A DNA stretch of 64,000 nt from CAXDOZ01 sp963991145 (lineage in GTDB: Bacteria > Bacteroidota > Bacteroidia > Chitinophagales > JABDMM01). The notes below the pieces were generated by a model, which saw only the letters and a program-made list of their open reading frames with translations, did no database searches and had not been told where the DNA came from. The stretch lies in the NCBI GenBank assembly GCA_963991145.1, contig CAXDOZ010000001.1, positions 10,228-74,227 on the forward strand, read 5' to 3'. Positions 26,516 through 35,722 of the stretch are shown here, piece after piece (within the stretch, counting starts at the first letter, position 1; every line of letters starts with the position of its first letter). Both the position numbers and the translations under genes were made by a program.

Positions 26516-27694
26516 ATGACAGATAAGGGAATCCTTGGACATATTTTAAGGAAGTCGACCTATATCTGGCTTCATCTTGATATGGCTTTCTGTAAGACAG
26601 TAGCTAGAGTCTACGCTGCAATTCATGCGAAGAAGCCCAAGAAAGAAATTAAAAAAATTGCTGCTGTCTGGTATTGGCCAGAGAACTTCAATTCAGACGA
26701 ATTGAGATTGGCCTATTGGGGAAAGTACTTCGAGAAAGACGGCTATCAATTTGACAATTTTAAAATTCTCGATGTAAAAGAATTTGTCGAGGAATATGAG
26801 AAGGGAACCTGGCCACAGAAGTACCTTTTCTACCGAAGAAACTACCTGAGACGTTGGAGGCAATTTTTTAAAATGAAGGATTACGATGTCGTTTGGATCG
26901 ATCGTGCCTTCATGCCTTTTTATCCTTTTAAGTCAGCTGTTTATGAGCCATTGATCAAAAAGATGGGTGCTCATTTGGTTATGGATACCACAGATGCATC
27001 TGACTATGAGAATAATCCGGATCTGGTTCTCTCAACGCTATCTCAGGCAGATAGAATTACGGCCGCATTTAAAAAGCTTGTAGAGTTTTATCAACCCAAG
27101 TATCACAATGTTACTCGTCTAAATTGGACAGTACCTATTGAAGGATATGTTGTGAAGGATAATTGGAAACTAAAGGATCCGATCATCATTGGTTGGATGG
27201 GCAGCCCGGGTAACTTTGAGTATTTAAGAGAAACCCTGGAACAGTTAAAGGAAGTAGCGAAAGAAGTCCCATTTACTTTTAGATATATCTGCAGGATCAA
27301 GCAGGATATTGATATCCCCGGAGCAACAATAGAACATCACTATTACGGAGATGATTATCACGATATCATTGGGACATTCGATATTGGATTGGCTCCATTT
27401 ACCAAGGTGTCTTTTGCCACAGAAGGTAAGATCGGAATGAAGCATCAGGAATTTATGATCTGCAAGATTCCGCAGGTTTGTAGTCCGGTTGCGATCTCTG
27501 AGCATGCTAAACATGAGGAGCATGTCCTTATCGCAAAGGATATAAGTGACTGGAAAGGCCTTATCTTAAGATTGCTTTCCGATGAAGATCTAAGGACCAG
27601 ATTGGGCAATAACAGCCGAGAGCTATTTGATGAGCACTATAATTATGACACCTGGTATCCAACTCTGAAGGAAGTCCTCACCGATTTTGATTAA
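26516..27694 (+). CDS. Putative GT-B glycosyltransferase
   Basis: From the ATG at 26516, one base after the previous stop, this is a 392-residue protein; a start 36 bases upstream would overlap gme for no reason. Landmarks are KIAAVWYWPENFNSDELRLA-like N-terminal sequence, DVVWIDRAFMPFYPF, VMDTTDASDY, and a second-half IIGWMGSPGNFEYL followed by FDIGLAPF and KHQEFMICKIPQVCS. This is the family 4-like nucleotide-binding domain also found in the gene at 44553. A close relationship to that gene is likely (IGWMGS versus IGWTGSHS; IGLAPF versus IGLYPL). The sugar is unknown. Confidence 0.72.
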   Translation: MTDKGILGHILRKSTYIWLHLDMAFCKTVARVYAAIHAKKPKKEIKKIAAVWYWPENFNSDELRLAYWGKYFEKDGYQFDNFKILDVKEFVEEYEKGTWPQKYLFYRRNYLRRWRQFFKMKDYDVVWIDRAFMPFYPFKSAVYEPLIKKMGAHLVMDTTDASDYENNPDLVLSTLSQADRITAAFKKLVEFYQPKYHNVTRLNWTVPIEGYVVKDNWKLKDPIIIGWMGSPGNFEYLRETLEQLKEVAKEVPFTFRYICRIKQDIDIPGATIEHHYYGDDYHDIIGTFDIGLAPFTKVSFATEGKIGMKHQEFMICKIPQVCSPVAISEHAKHEEHVLIAKDISDWKGLILRLLSDEDLRTRLGNNSRELFDEHYNYDTWYPTLKEVLTDFD

Positions 27695-27700
27695 GAAGTA

Positions 27701-28807
27701 ATGGCAGACCGAATCCGAGTGCTTGTATATCCAAACTGGAAACGTGGAAGCGTTTACATGAATAAGCTGGAGGAAGCTGTTGAGGAGAATGATATTGGCC
27801 TGGACTACACGAGTTTTCACGGAGCGATCTTCCCTCTTTCTAAGCAGTACATGAAGGGCTATCATTCAGTTCTTCAAATTCATTGGGTTAGTGTGCTCTT
27901 TGCCGCAGAAGTCAGGAACCCTGTTAAATTTTGGATAAGATACATTCTGGCATATCTCGACATCTGGTACGTTAGAAATATCCTCTCTGCCAAAATTGTA
28001 TGGACAGTTCACAATCTTTATTCCCATGATGCAATCAGGAAAAACCTGGACCTTCGAGCGCGTAGATTTCTTGCTAAGCAATCTGATATCCTTTTGTTAC
28101 ATGGACCCAGCGCTATCCCTCTGGTGACAGAAGCCTATAAAGTCGATAAGTCGAAATGCGTTTGTATTCCTCATGGAAATCAAAAAGGGGCCTTCCCCAT
28201 GGAGATCTCCAAATTCGACGCAAGAGAAAAGCTCCAGATCGGTCAAAATAAAAAGGTGCTTCTGTTCTTCGGAACTTTAAGAAAGTATAAAGGGGTTGAG
28301 GAATTGATAGAGGCTTTTAAGTCAATTGATGATGAGAACCTCTTCCTGCTGATTGCAGGAAAGTGCCGAGACGAGTCTTACAGAAAAGAATTAATGGGAA
28401 TGGCAGATGATCGCACCTTGATCACTGACTCCTTTGTTCCGATTGATGAGGTTCAGGTATATATGGCTGCCGCGGATATTGTGGTCTTACCGTTTAAAGA
28501 GATCCTCACTTCAGGATCGCTCTTGCTGGCAATGACCTTTGGAAAAATGATTGTGGCACCGAGGATGGGTACACTCCCGGATTATCTTCTGCCAGAAGGA
28601 GGTATTCTTTATGATGAGAAGAATGAAAACTTGAAAATTGCCTTGAACAGGGCAATGGAAATGGATACTGAGAAAGCGGGTGACTTTAATAAAGAGAAAG
28701 TTGATCTATTTGACTGGGACAGAATTGGCGACTCAGTTGCCGATTGGTATAGAAAGCTGATCGATTCAAATAACCCTCATCCGAAAAAGAAGAATTGGTT
28801 CCAGTGA
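27701..28807 (+). CDS. Family 4 glycosyltransferase
   Basis: This 368-residue GT-B protein has an N-terminal acceptor domain with VLQIHWVSVLF and IVWTVHNLYSHD (about 87-117). The donor domain has LLFFGTLRKYKGVEELIEAF (about 187-206), LLIAGKCRDESY and VVLPFKEILTSGSLLLAM, with the Glu/Ser block that binds the nucleotide in family 4. The pattern resembles enzymes that add glucuronic acid or mannose in xanthan-like polymers, but this is a guess. It sits six bases after the previous glycosyltransferase gene and overlaps the sulfotransferase start by four bases (GTGA), so the three are co-translated. Confidence 0.82.
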   Translation: MADRIRVLVYPNWKRGSVYMNKLEEAVEENDIGLDYTSFHGAIFPLSKQYMKGYHSVLQIHWVSVLFAAEVRNPVKFWIRYILAYLDIWYVRNILSAKIVWTVHNLYSHDAIRKNLDLRARRFLAKQSDILLLHGPSAIPLVTEAYKVDKSKCVCIPHGNQKGAFPMEISKFDAREKLQIGQNKKVLLFFGTLRKYKGVEELIEAFKSIDDENLFLLIAGKCRDESYRKELMGMADDRTLITDSFVPIDEVQVYMAAADIVVLPFKEILTSGSLLLAMTFGKMIVAPRMGTLPDYLLPEGGILYDEKNENLKIALNRAMEMDTEKAGDFNKEKVDLFDWDRIGDSVADWYRKLIDSNNPHPKKKNWFQ

Positions 28808-29754
28808 TTGAAGGATTGAAATATCGGGTCTCTAAAATTCAGGGGAAAATTGAAGCCAAAAAGATCGCTTCAGAGTTCAAAGACCAGAGTTTGAGAACTC
28901 CCCCGGTTTTTATTTTGGGTGCCCCAAGAACTGGCAGTACGATCCTATACCAATTACTAAGTTCACAGGGCGATTTTTTTTATTTCAATAATTATCTGGC
29001 TAAGAATCATCAAACTCCTGCAAAAGCTTTAAAGACCTTTGCAAGTAAAGGAGGACAATTTAAGCACGACTCTTTTAACTCCAAATTCGGAGAGACTTCA
29101 GGAGACAATGCCCCAAGTGAGGCTGGATACTTTTGGTACAGATGGATCCCAGAAGGACATCATGAATTGAAAAAATCCGATCTAAGTAAAGATGACCTGG
29201 ACCAGATCTCGTCCTACTTTAAATTCTTTGAATCCCAATCTCAACTCCCGATCCTCATTAAGAACCTAAACATGGGATTGAGGATGGATCTGATAAGGTC
29301 AATTCACCCGCAAGCAAGAATCATTCACATTGTAAGGAATACCCTTGACAACTCAAGGTCAATACTGAAGGGAAGAATTAAGTATGGGAATTCAGAGGAT
29401 TTTTGGTTTGGATCAAAACCCAATGAATGGCAGGACTGGCAAAATGGCTCAGTAGCCGAGCAAATCGTGGGACAGATTGAGTGGATGAATAATTCTATCC
29501 TGAAGGGTGCCAAACAGTTAGGTGATGAGTGTTATTTGCGAATCCGATATGAGGATCTGGTGAAGGACACTGATTCCACGATCAAAGAGATCAAGAACTT
29601 TTTAAAGAATGGAAACATAGAAATTGAGCATGGATTTCCATCTTTGAGCAAAGAATCCCAAAATGAAGAGCAGCTTGAGCTCTCTGATTTTGATAAAGAA
29701 GTAATTGAATTGGTTAAGAGTAAGGGTACAGAAAGCAATACCCTTTATCTATAG
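28804..29754 (+). CDS. Sulfotransferase-family protein
   Basis: The most likely start is the GTG at 28804, which overlaps the preceding TGA (GTGA); an in-frame TTG at 28795 is the alternative. The 316-residue product has PPVFILGAPRTGSTILYQLL (phosphosulfate loop GAPRTGSTI), ARIIHIVRNTLDNSRSIL (3'-phosphate site) and YLRIRYEDLVKD after the core, all hallmarks of the family. The long central region with FGETSGDNAPSEAGYFWYRW resembles the group acting on larger carbohydrate acceptors. It opens a set of modifying enzymes (FemAB-like, deacetylase-like, carbamoyltransferase) that ends with an exosortase. Confidence 0.83.
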   Translation: MIEGLKYRVSKIQGKIEAKKIASEFKDQSLRTPPVFILGAPRTGSTILYQLLSSQGDFFYFNNYLAKNHQTPAKALKTFASKGGQFKHDSFNSKFGETSGDNAPSEAGYFWYRWIPEGHHELKKSDLSKDDLDQISSYFKFFESQSQLPILIKNLNMGLRMDLIRSIHPQARIIHIVRNTLDNSRSILKGRIKYGNSEDFWFGSKPNEWQDWQNGSVAEQIVGQIEWMNNSILKGAKQLGDECYLRIRYEDLVKDTDSTIKEIKNFLKNGNIEIEHGFPSLSKESQNEEQLELSDFDKEVIELVKSKGTESNTLYL

Positions 29755-29771
29755 CTAATATCACCCCAAGT

Positions 29772-30713
29772 ATGAGCAGCCAGAACAGCCCCAAAAACTG
29801 GAAAGAAGAATACATCAATAGTGCCAGGGATGATTGGTATCTCTATCATCAACCATACTATTTAGATGCAGTTACAAATGGAAACTGGGATGTAGTTAGA
29901 TTCCCGGAAGAGGGTCAGGCAAAGGCTTTTTTACCCTATGTGACGAGGAAAGAGAGAGATGGCAATGCTATTGTCATGCCTCCCTACACTGCATTTCTAG
30001 GCCCTGTTTTCCTGGAAGATCTTAGTACCTCCAAACAATATGCTGCCATTGAAGGCCTGTTGGATAATTTGCCTGATTGTCCTTTCATTGAGCAGAGATG
30101 GAATCCATCGATTGAAAATTGGCTGCCTGCTTATTGGAAGAATTTCGAACAGCAGACCAGGTACACCTACATTATTGACTGCCCCGGAGATGAAGAACAG
30201 ATCTGGAAAGAGATCTCATCCAAGAAGCGAAATGCGATCCGTAAGGCAGAAAAGAATCTGACAATTGAAGAGGCGCCCAAAGATGTACTCCTAGAAAAGA
30301 CATCATGGATGGCCTTCCTGAATCACGATAAGAATGCCCTTTCAAATATCATTGATACTCTTGGTGAGCGAGGTCAAATGAAGATCCTGGGAACAAAGAA
30401 TGATCAGGGAGAGTGGAGTAATCTGGCCCTGTTTGTTTGGGATAAGAGCAGGATGTACTATTTGGTTGGCTTGAGAGATAATTCTAAAAAGGACGATGAA
30501 GGGATGAATCTTCTCCTTTGGACAGCCATGAAAGATGCACCTGAAGGAATTGAGATATTCGATTTCGAAGGAAGCATGATCAAAGGAATTGAGACCTTCT
30601 TCAGATTGTTGGGAGGGAAGCCGCAAGCATATTTTCAGATCTCAAAGTCATTTTCCAGATATCGTAACTTTAGAAAAGGAGTTTCATTCCTGCTCAAAGC
30701 ACTAAAGGGTTAA
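29772..30713 (+). CDS. FemAB/GNAT-like acyltransferase
   Basis: This 313-residue protein has DDWYLYHQPYYLDAV near the N-terminus and a central SSKKRNAIRKAEKNLTIE (about 147-164). The ending block MNLLLWTAMKDAPEGIEIF and DFEGSMIKGIETFFRLLGGK is typical of the FemAB/BcsL-type GNAT proteins of Bacteroidota polysaccharide loci. Characterised relatives transfer an aminoacyl or acetyl group to an amino sugar or peptide. Here an amino-sugar acceptor is likely, given the locus. It begins 17 bases after the sulfotransferase and shares a base with the next gene. Donor and acceptor are unknown. Confidence 0.7.
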   Translation: MSSQNSPKNWKEEYINSARDDWYLYHQPYYLDAVTNGNWDVVRFPEEGQAKAFLPYVTRKERDGNAIVMPPYTAFLGPVFLEDLSTSKQYAAIEGLLDNLPDCPFIEQRWNPSIENWLPAYWKNFEQQTRYTYIIDCPGDEEQIWKEISSKKRNAIRKAEKNLTIEEAPKDVLLEKTSWMAFLNHDKNALSNIIDTLGERGQMKILGTKNDQGEWSNLALFVWDKSRMYYLVGLRDNSKKDDEGMNLLLWTAMKDAPEGIEIFDFEGSMIKGIETFFRLLGGKPQAYFQISKSFSRYRNFRKGVSFLLKALKG

Positions 30714-31987
30714 TGTCTGATCTTTCAACCGAACAATTATCTATCTACCTCAAAGCCCAAACCTTTGAATGGCTGGTCAGCTATTCTAATGAAACTGAAT
30801 GGCAGGTAATTGTTGAAGGAGATTCAATTTCCATCGGCCTGAAAGGCCAGATCTATAAGGAGGATTTGCCAGAGAAAATACCTGACAGAAATCAAATCAC
30901 CTCTCTTTTAAATTCCTTAGAATCCAATCAAAGCTTAAAGCAGGATCTTCCATTTATCTCTTTGCTGGATTTCTTTTGGCGTGAACAGTATTTAAAGAAA
31001 CCCCTTCAACTTGATGCTCATAAACGAGTTTCTAAAGATTCAATTCAACCCGAATATCTTGAAATTCTAGGCTGGCCGATCTTTGATATTCTAATGCACT
31101 CTCTGCTGGATCAATTTGGAGTAAAGCCTCAAAGGGGAAAGACTGTTACGCTAAGCTGTGATTATGATTTCGCCAATATCTGGAATCAGCTGAACGAGTT
31201 ATCTGCGGCTAAGCAATTATTGAGAATAGGCGCAGGAAAAGGTCTTAGCGCTTTTTATAAGTCATTTCAGTCAATGTCAAATGCTGAGAAAGAATTGAAA
31301 TGGAATGGCTCTTTGAACAGAGAAATGTTTTCACCAGATCTGGATCTGGGAAATGAAATTGAAATAAATCGGATTGCATTCCTCCTAATTCATCAGACCA
31401 ATAAAAATTTCGATCCAAAGAATAATACTAGCAGCAATTCATATTCAAACTTCCTATCTCAACTAGCTAAAGAGGGAATTGAAGTTGGTCTTCATCCGGG
31501 ATATGATACCAGATATCAGGGAGAGGAAAGTATGATTCTTCAAAAGGATATGCTCCAATCAATTTCTTCCTCAATTATTCAGAAGTTGAGATTCCATTAT
31601 TTGAATGCTGATCTCCCTCATGACCTGCGTTTGTTGGAGGCTGCAGGAATTAAGGAGGATTATTCATTTGCTTTTGCAGACACCCTCCTCTTTAGATCGG
31701 GAAGGTCCACTCCCTGCAGGTACTGGGATTTTGAATTAGAAAGAATGATTGATGTCCTTTCTGTTCCTCTTACAATAATGGATACAACATTGGTAGAATA
31801 CTCAGCTGGAAATGGTAACATGAGCAGCCATTTAGAGAGAGCCTGGACCTTTGGGCAATCCATAAATATTCTGTTTCACAATCAATACTTTGACCCCTTT
31901 ATCGAATACCCCAAAGCCGCCGAGGTTCAATCATTGTATTCCCAATGCATAGAACACTTACAAGCTTTAAGTTCAGGCAACATTTGA
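30713..31987 (+). CDS. Polysaccharide-deacetylase-like protein
   Basis: This 424-residue protein has a variable N-terminal 90 residues, then a domain with TLSCDYDFANIW (about 143-154). This corresponds to the first motif (T-D-D) of NodB-fold enzymes, with Asp at the metal position. A later EGIEVGLHPGYDTRYQGEE (about 258-276) corresponds to the E-G-H-H/Y motif. This arrangement fits the Bacteroidota family with a separate N-terminal extension found in capsule and lipopolysaccharide loci. It may be a metal-dependent N- or O-deacetylase, but the usual HxxxH pair is not complete in my reading. It lies in the same tight operon as the FemAB-like gene. Confidence 0.65.
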   Translation: MSDLSTEQLSIYLKAQTFEWLVSYSNETEWQVIVEGDSISIGLKGQIYKEDLPEKIPDRNQITSLLNSLESNQSLKQDLPFISLLDFFWREQYLKKPLQLDAHKRVSKDSIQPEYLEILGWPIFDILMHSLLDQFGVKPQRGKTVTLSCDYDFANIWNQLNELSAAKQLLRIGAGKGLSAFYKSFQSMSNAEKELKWNGSLNREMFSPDLDLGNEIEINRIAFLLIHQTNKNFDPKNNTSSNSYSNFLSQLAKEGIEVGLHPGYDTRYQGEESMILQKDMLQSISSSIIQKLRFHYLNADLPHDLRLLEAAGIKEDYSFAFADTLLFRSGRSTPCRYWDFELERMIDVLSVPLTIMDTTLVEYSAGNGNMSSHLERAWTFGQSINILFHNQYFDPFIEYPKAAEVQSLYSQCIEHLQALSSGNI

Positions 31988-32001
31988 GGGTCAATTTTTT
32001 C

Positions 32002-32009
32002 TAAGTTTG
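32002..32009 (+). promoter_or_regulatory. Candidate -7 element before the carbamoyltransferase gene
   Basis: TAAGTTTG matches TAnnTTTG and ends 16 bases upstream of the ATG at 32026. A TTTG at 31983-31986 leaves only 15 bases of spacing, shorter than usual, so the promoter is tentative. Confidence 0.35.
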
Positions 32010-32025
32010 CACCAAATTTGAATTG

Positions 32026-33873
32026 ATGTCGAAGAATTATACTCTTGGTATCCATATTGGACACGACTCTACGGTTTGCCTTATTGACGAACAGGGTGAA
32101 GTAATTTACGCTGTAGCTGAAGAGAGAGTAACAAGAATAAAGTATCATCTGGGTTTCCCTTATGATGGAGTCAAAGAAATGCTTAGATACACCGGGGTTG
32201 ATCCTAAGGATATCAAGTACGTTGCTGGCTCGACAAAGCGTCTGGTCTTCCACGGACAGGATGCCTATAATGACCTTCTATTTACCGAGGACAAAGACAA
32301 ACTGAGATCAGTAGATTTCGGTAATCAGGCTTTGAACCCTTCTCCTGTGGGGAGAGTAATGGAAGTGATATCCGCAAATCTTGGCAATCAGAAAGCCTTA
32401 AGTCCAGAGGAATTCAAGTCAAAGAGCGAAGCATTGACTTTAGAGATGATGAGCGATGCTTTGAAGAAAGTTGGACTTGGCCATGCCGAGATAAAGACCT
32501 TTGATCATCACCTTTGCCATGCTGCAAGTGCATATTACTGCTCTGGCCAGGGTGATGCCCTGATCATTACTATGGATGGAGCAGGAGATGGTCTCTGTGC
32601 TTCAGCAAATGTGATCAAAGACGGCAAGGTTACAAGGATCTCTGGCGCAAGCGCCGATGTCTCACCTGGTCGATTGTACTCTGAAGTAACAGGCTTTGTT
32701 GGATTCAAAAGACTGCGTCACGAAGGAAAGATCACCGGTTTGGCAGCTTACGGAGATCCGGATAGATTTTATGCTGATTTCAAGAAGTTCCTTCGCTTTA
32801 ATCCCGAGACTGAGCAATTTGATTTTGATATACCTAAGCGCTCCGCCCTTGCATCAAAATGGAAAACTCTGAACAGAGTTGTTGCAGGAATTCAAACTGG
32901 CCGTCCACATATTGCTGAATTCTCAGATCACCTTTCAAAAATTGCAGATCCAAAAGATGATATGCAGGATTTGGCAGCTGCAGCTCAAAGGGTGCTGGAA
33001 GAAATTTCAGTCGAATACGTAAAGCATTTCCTACAAAAATCTACCAGTAAGAAAGTACTTCTCGCTGGAGGTGTTTTTGCCAATGTCCGGGTTAACCAAT
33101 TGATAGCTGAGATTCCCGGAGTTGAATTCGTCTACATCCATCAGAACATGGGTGATGGAGGATTGGCTTTAGGTGCAGCTATGCTTGATTACTATGAAGA
33201 GAATGGTCGACCTTATAATGGATACCAACCATTAAATGTATACTTCGGTAGCGCATACACAGATGATGAAATTGAAAAAGACATCATCGAATCAGGCATC
33301 CCTTATGAGAAGTTTGACAATGTAGAGAAGAAGATCGCTGAACTGATCCACGATGGAAAGGTAATCGGACGATTCAATGGCGGAATGGAATACGGTCCAA
33401 GAGCTCTTGGGAACAGAACCATTATGGCCCGCACTACGGATAGAAGCATCAATGACTGGCTGAACAAGCAGCTGAACAGAACTGAATTCATGCCTTTCGC
33501 TCCAAGTGTTTACGGTCCGGAAGCAGGCAATATACTTGTTGATTACGATCGCAAGGTGGCCAACTTTGCTGATCGCTTTATGACCATTACTTATCACGTA
33601 ATTCCTGAGTGGAGAGATAAATTGCAGGCAGTAACTCACGTAGATGGAACTGCTCGTCCGCAAGTGGTTTGGGAAGAAGGGAATCCTTCTTACTACAAGA
33701 TCCTGGAGGAGTATTTCAAATTGAGTGGAATACCTGCAGTGATCAACACCAGCTTTAATATGCACGAAGAGCCAATCGTTCGTACTCCTGCAGAAGGTAT
33801 CAAGTCTTATAATCAGGGTTGTCTTGATTACTTAGCTATTGGTAGCTTTATAGTAGGCCAGCCAAGATCCTAA
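32026..33873 (+). CDS. Carbamoyltransferase (NodU/CmcH family)
   Basis: From the ATG at 32026 (the in-frame TTG just before it is less likely) this is a 615-residue protein with the full two-domain layout. The N-terminal Kae1-like domain has GIHIGHDSTVCLID, AVAEERVTRIKYHLGFP, DHHLCHAASAYYCSG and TMDGAGDG. The C-terminal domain has GRFNGGMEYGPRALGNRTI and NRTEFMPFAPSV, the carbamoyl-transfer signature. Such enzymes put a carbamoyl group from carbamoyl phosphate on a sugar hydroxyl, using ATP. The next gene shares one base with it (TAATG). In this context it probably decorates the polymer or its precursor. Confidence 0.93.
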   Translation: MSKNYTLGIHIGHDSTVCLIDEQGEVIYAVAEERVTRIKYHLGFPYDGVKEMLRYTGVDPKDIKYVAGSTKRLVFHGQDAYNDLLFTEDKDKLRSVDFGNQALNPSPVGRVMEVISANLGNQKALSPEEFKSKSEALTLEMMSDALKKVGLGHAEIKTFDHHLCHAASAYYCSGQGDALIITMDGAGDGLCASANVIKDGKVTRISGASADVSPGRLYSEVTGFVGFKRLRHEGKITGLAAYGDPDRFYADFKKFLRFNPETEQFDFDIPKRSALASKWKTLNRVVAGIQTGRPHIAEFSDHLSKIADPKDDMQDLAAAAQRVLEEISVEYVKHFLQKSTSKKVLLAGGVFANVRVNQLIAEIPGVEFVYIHQNMGDGGLALGAAMLDYYEENGRPYNGYQPLNVYFGSAYTDDEIEKDIIESGIPYEKFDNVEKKIAELIHDGKVIGRFNGGMEYGPRALGNRTIMARTTDRSINDWLNKQLNRTEFMPFAPSVYGPEAGNILVDYDRKVANFADRFMTITYHVIPEWRDKLQAVTHVDGTARPQVVWEEGNPSYYKILEEYFKLSGIPAVINTSFNMHEEPIVRTPAEGIKSYNQGCLDYLAIGSFIVGQPRS

Positions 33874-34418
33874 TGCTTAAGCAGCTTAAAGAGATTTACT
33901 ACGAGAATGAGGTTTACAGATTTCTGATTAACCTGATTTTCCTTGTAGGACTTTATGAGCTGGCTATCTACATCTTTTCAATTATTCCCGGATTCTACTA
34001 CTGGGATCTATTCCATCTGAAAGTAATTTACAACGGAGTTGATATTGCAGAATGGGTGCTTTCATTAATGGGATACGAGCTGGGCGAATTTGACAATCAG
34101 CAGTATTTCCAAATTATTGGAGGTAGTGTTCTAAAGGCTGGTAAGCCTTGTTCAGGAGTAAACCTGATGGCTTATTATACCATCATCATTCTTGCTTACC
34201 CAGGTACTATTAAGAGCAAGATGATCTTCATTCCTGTTGGTATTCTCCTGATCCATTTGGTCAATGTTGGTCGCTATGTAGCACTGGCATTATCCGACCT
34301 GTACACCAAAGAGTATTTCGAATTACATCATCATGTTATCTTCAAAGCAGTAGCCTACATACTGATATTTATTTTCTGGCTGGTGTATGTAAAGGTGAAC
34401 TCAAGAGCGAAAAGTTAA
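33873..34418 (+). CDS. Exosortase/archaeosortase-family membrane protein
   Basis: This is a 181-residue integral membrane protein with about five helices. It contains the exosortase catalytic residues: Cys93 in GKPCSGVNLMAYY, Arg134 in IHLVNVGRYVALAL, and a His run at 152-154 in ELHHHVIFKAVAYIL. The order and spacing match the short Bacteroidota exosortases (XrtF-like), though it may be a distinct subtype. Exosortases are thought to cut a C-terminal PEP-CTERM-like tail in the membrane and attach the protein to a carbohydrate or lipid; they often occur with exopolysaccharide loci. No protein with such a tail is visible in this window. It is the last gene of the cassette at 28.8-34.4 kb and is coupled to the carbamoyltransferase gene. 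Confidence 0.83.
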   Translation: MLKQLKEIYYENEVYRFLINLIFLVGLYELAIYIFSIIPGFYYWDLFHLKVIYNGVDIAEWVLSLMGYELGEFDNQQYFQIIGGSVLKAGKPCSGVNLMAYYTIIILAYPGTIKSKMIFIPVGILLIHLVNVGRYVALALSDLYTKEYFELHHHVIFKAVAYILIFIFWLVYVKVNSRAKS

Positions 34419-34428
34419 GCTCAGGAAA

Positions 34429-35721
34429 ATGGAACCGGTTTTAATTCTATCCTACTTCTATCCTCCATGCAATCTAACTGCATCACAGCGCACAGATGCA
34501 TGGGTGAGGTACTTTCCTGAATTTGGCCTTGAGCCGATTTTAATTACCCGCAACTGGGACATCCCGATAAAGAACCAGTACGATATTAATCTCCCTACAG
34601 GAGAGAAAGAAAGGGTCGAGAAGCTTGATATTGGTGAAGTTCATTACCTGCCATTCAAGGGAAACTTAAGAGACAGGATTCAGGCCAAGCACGGTCCGGA
34701 TAGCAAGAAACTCATTCGAAGACTTTTGACGATGTGGGAGCTTTTTGCCCAGAATTATACAAATTCAGCTATCCCGTATAACAACATGCTGGATAAAGCT
34801 CGCGAGATCTTAAAGGCTAGACCAGAGATCAAAAAGCTCATCGTGAGCACGAATCCTTATCAGCAATTTGCCTTCGCCTATCAACTTAAGAAAGAGTTTC
34901 CGAGACTTGAGTGGTATGCTGATTACCGAGATGATTGGACAACAAGAGAACTTAATGCCCAATCGGGAACGCTATTTAAGATCATTCGATCCATTGAAGC
35001 TAAAAGTGAAAAGAAGTGGTTATCAAACTCCACTGGGATCATTTCGGTTACAGAGGTCCTAACGGACCGAATTTCCAGGTTTCTCAATAAGCCGGGATTC
35101 ACTGCCCTCAATGGTTTTTTTGAAGAAGACTTCACTGAACTGAGTAGTCAGAACAAGTCTGATTCTTTTGTTTTCAACTATACCGGTTATCTCTACAATG
35201 ATCAACCTGTAGAGCAGGTGACAGAGGCTTTTAAGAAATTGATTGAAAAGTATAGTGGAATGATAGATATCGTATTTCGCTTTCTCGGAACTGCCTATCA
35301 CCCTCCATCAAAAGAGCGTATACTTTTAGCGGCAAACGGTATCGAATCCAATATGGATGTAACGGAGAGGATCTCGCGCCAGGAGTGTCTTCAATTCGAA
35401 GCTGATGCAGATGCATTTATCATGATGCCATACATCGGGCATAAGGGAATACCCGGCTCCAAGCTCTATCAATATTTGGGGCACAATAAACCGATCATTC
35501 TTTATCCTTCCGATGATGATATCATTGAAAGAACAATTAAAGACGCTAATTCCGGCTTTGTTTGTCGCAGTGAAGAGGAGTTCATTGAGCAGTGCTCAAG
35601 ACTCATTGACCATAAGATCGAGAGCGGAAGCAATTTAAAACTGGACTCTCATCCCGAGCTCTATTCGCGCCGTTATTCTACGAAGCAAATAGCTGAGCTA
35701 CTCAAGGGTTCAAATAGCTGA
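34429..35721 (+). CDS. Family 4 glycosyltransferase
   Basis: This 430-residue GT-B protein has VLILSYFYPPCNLTASQRT (residues 4-22, typical of the acceptor domain) and KLIVSTNPYQQFAFA. It continues with WYADYRDDWTTRE, STGIISVTEVLTDRISR and FNYTGYLYNDQPVEQVTEAF (start of the donor domain). Next comes FIMMPYIGHKGIPGSKLYQYL, where the Lys/Glu region that binds the nucleotide normally lies. An AGGAAA ribosome-binding-like sequence sits just upstream of the ATG. It follows the exosortase gene by 10 bases. Sugar specificity is unknown. Confidence 0.83.
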   Translation: MEPVLILSYFYPPCNLTASQRTDAWVRYFPEFGLEPILITRNWDIPIKNQYDINLPTGEKERVEKLDIGEVHYLPFKGNLRDRIQAKHGPDSKKLIRRLLTMWELFAQNYTNSAIPYNNMLDKAREILKARPEIKKLIVSTNPYQQFAFAYQLKKEFPRLEWYADYRDDWTTRELNAQSGTLFKIIRSIEAKSEKKWLSNSTGIISVTEVLTDRISRFLNKPGFTALNGFFEEDFTELSSQNKSDSFVFNYTGYLYNDQPVEQVTEAFKKLIEKYSGMIDIVFRFLGTAYHPPSKERILLAANGIESNMDVTERISRQECLQFEADADAFIMMPYIGHKGIPGSKLYQYLGHNKPIILYPSDDDIIERTIKDANSGFVCRSEEEFIEQCSRLIDHKIESGSNLKLDSHPELYSRRYSTKQIAELLKGSNS

Positions 35722-35722
35722 A

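Noticed and set aside
33292..33765. 157-codon open frame on the minus strand inside the carbamoyltransferase gene
   Set aside because: It is fully antisense to a well-conserved gene and has no recognisable domain; composition fits a shadow frame.
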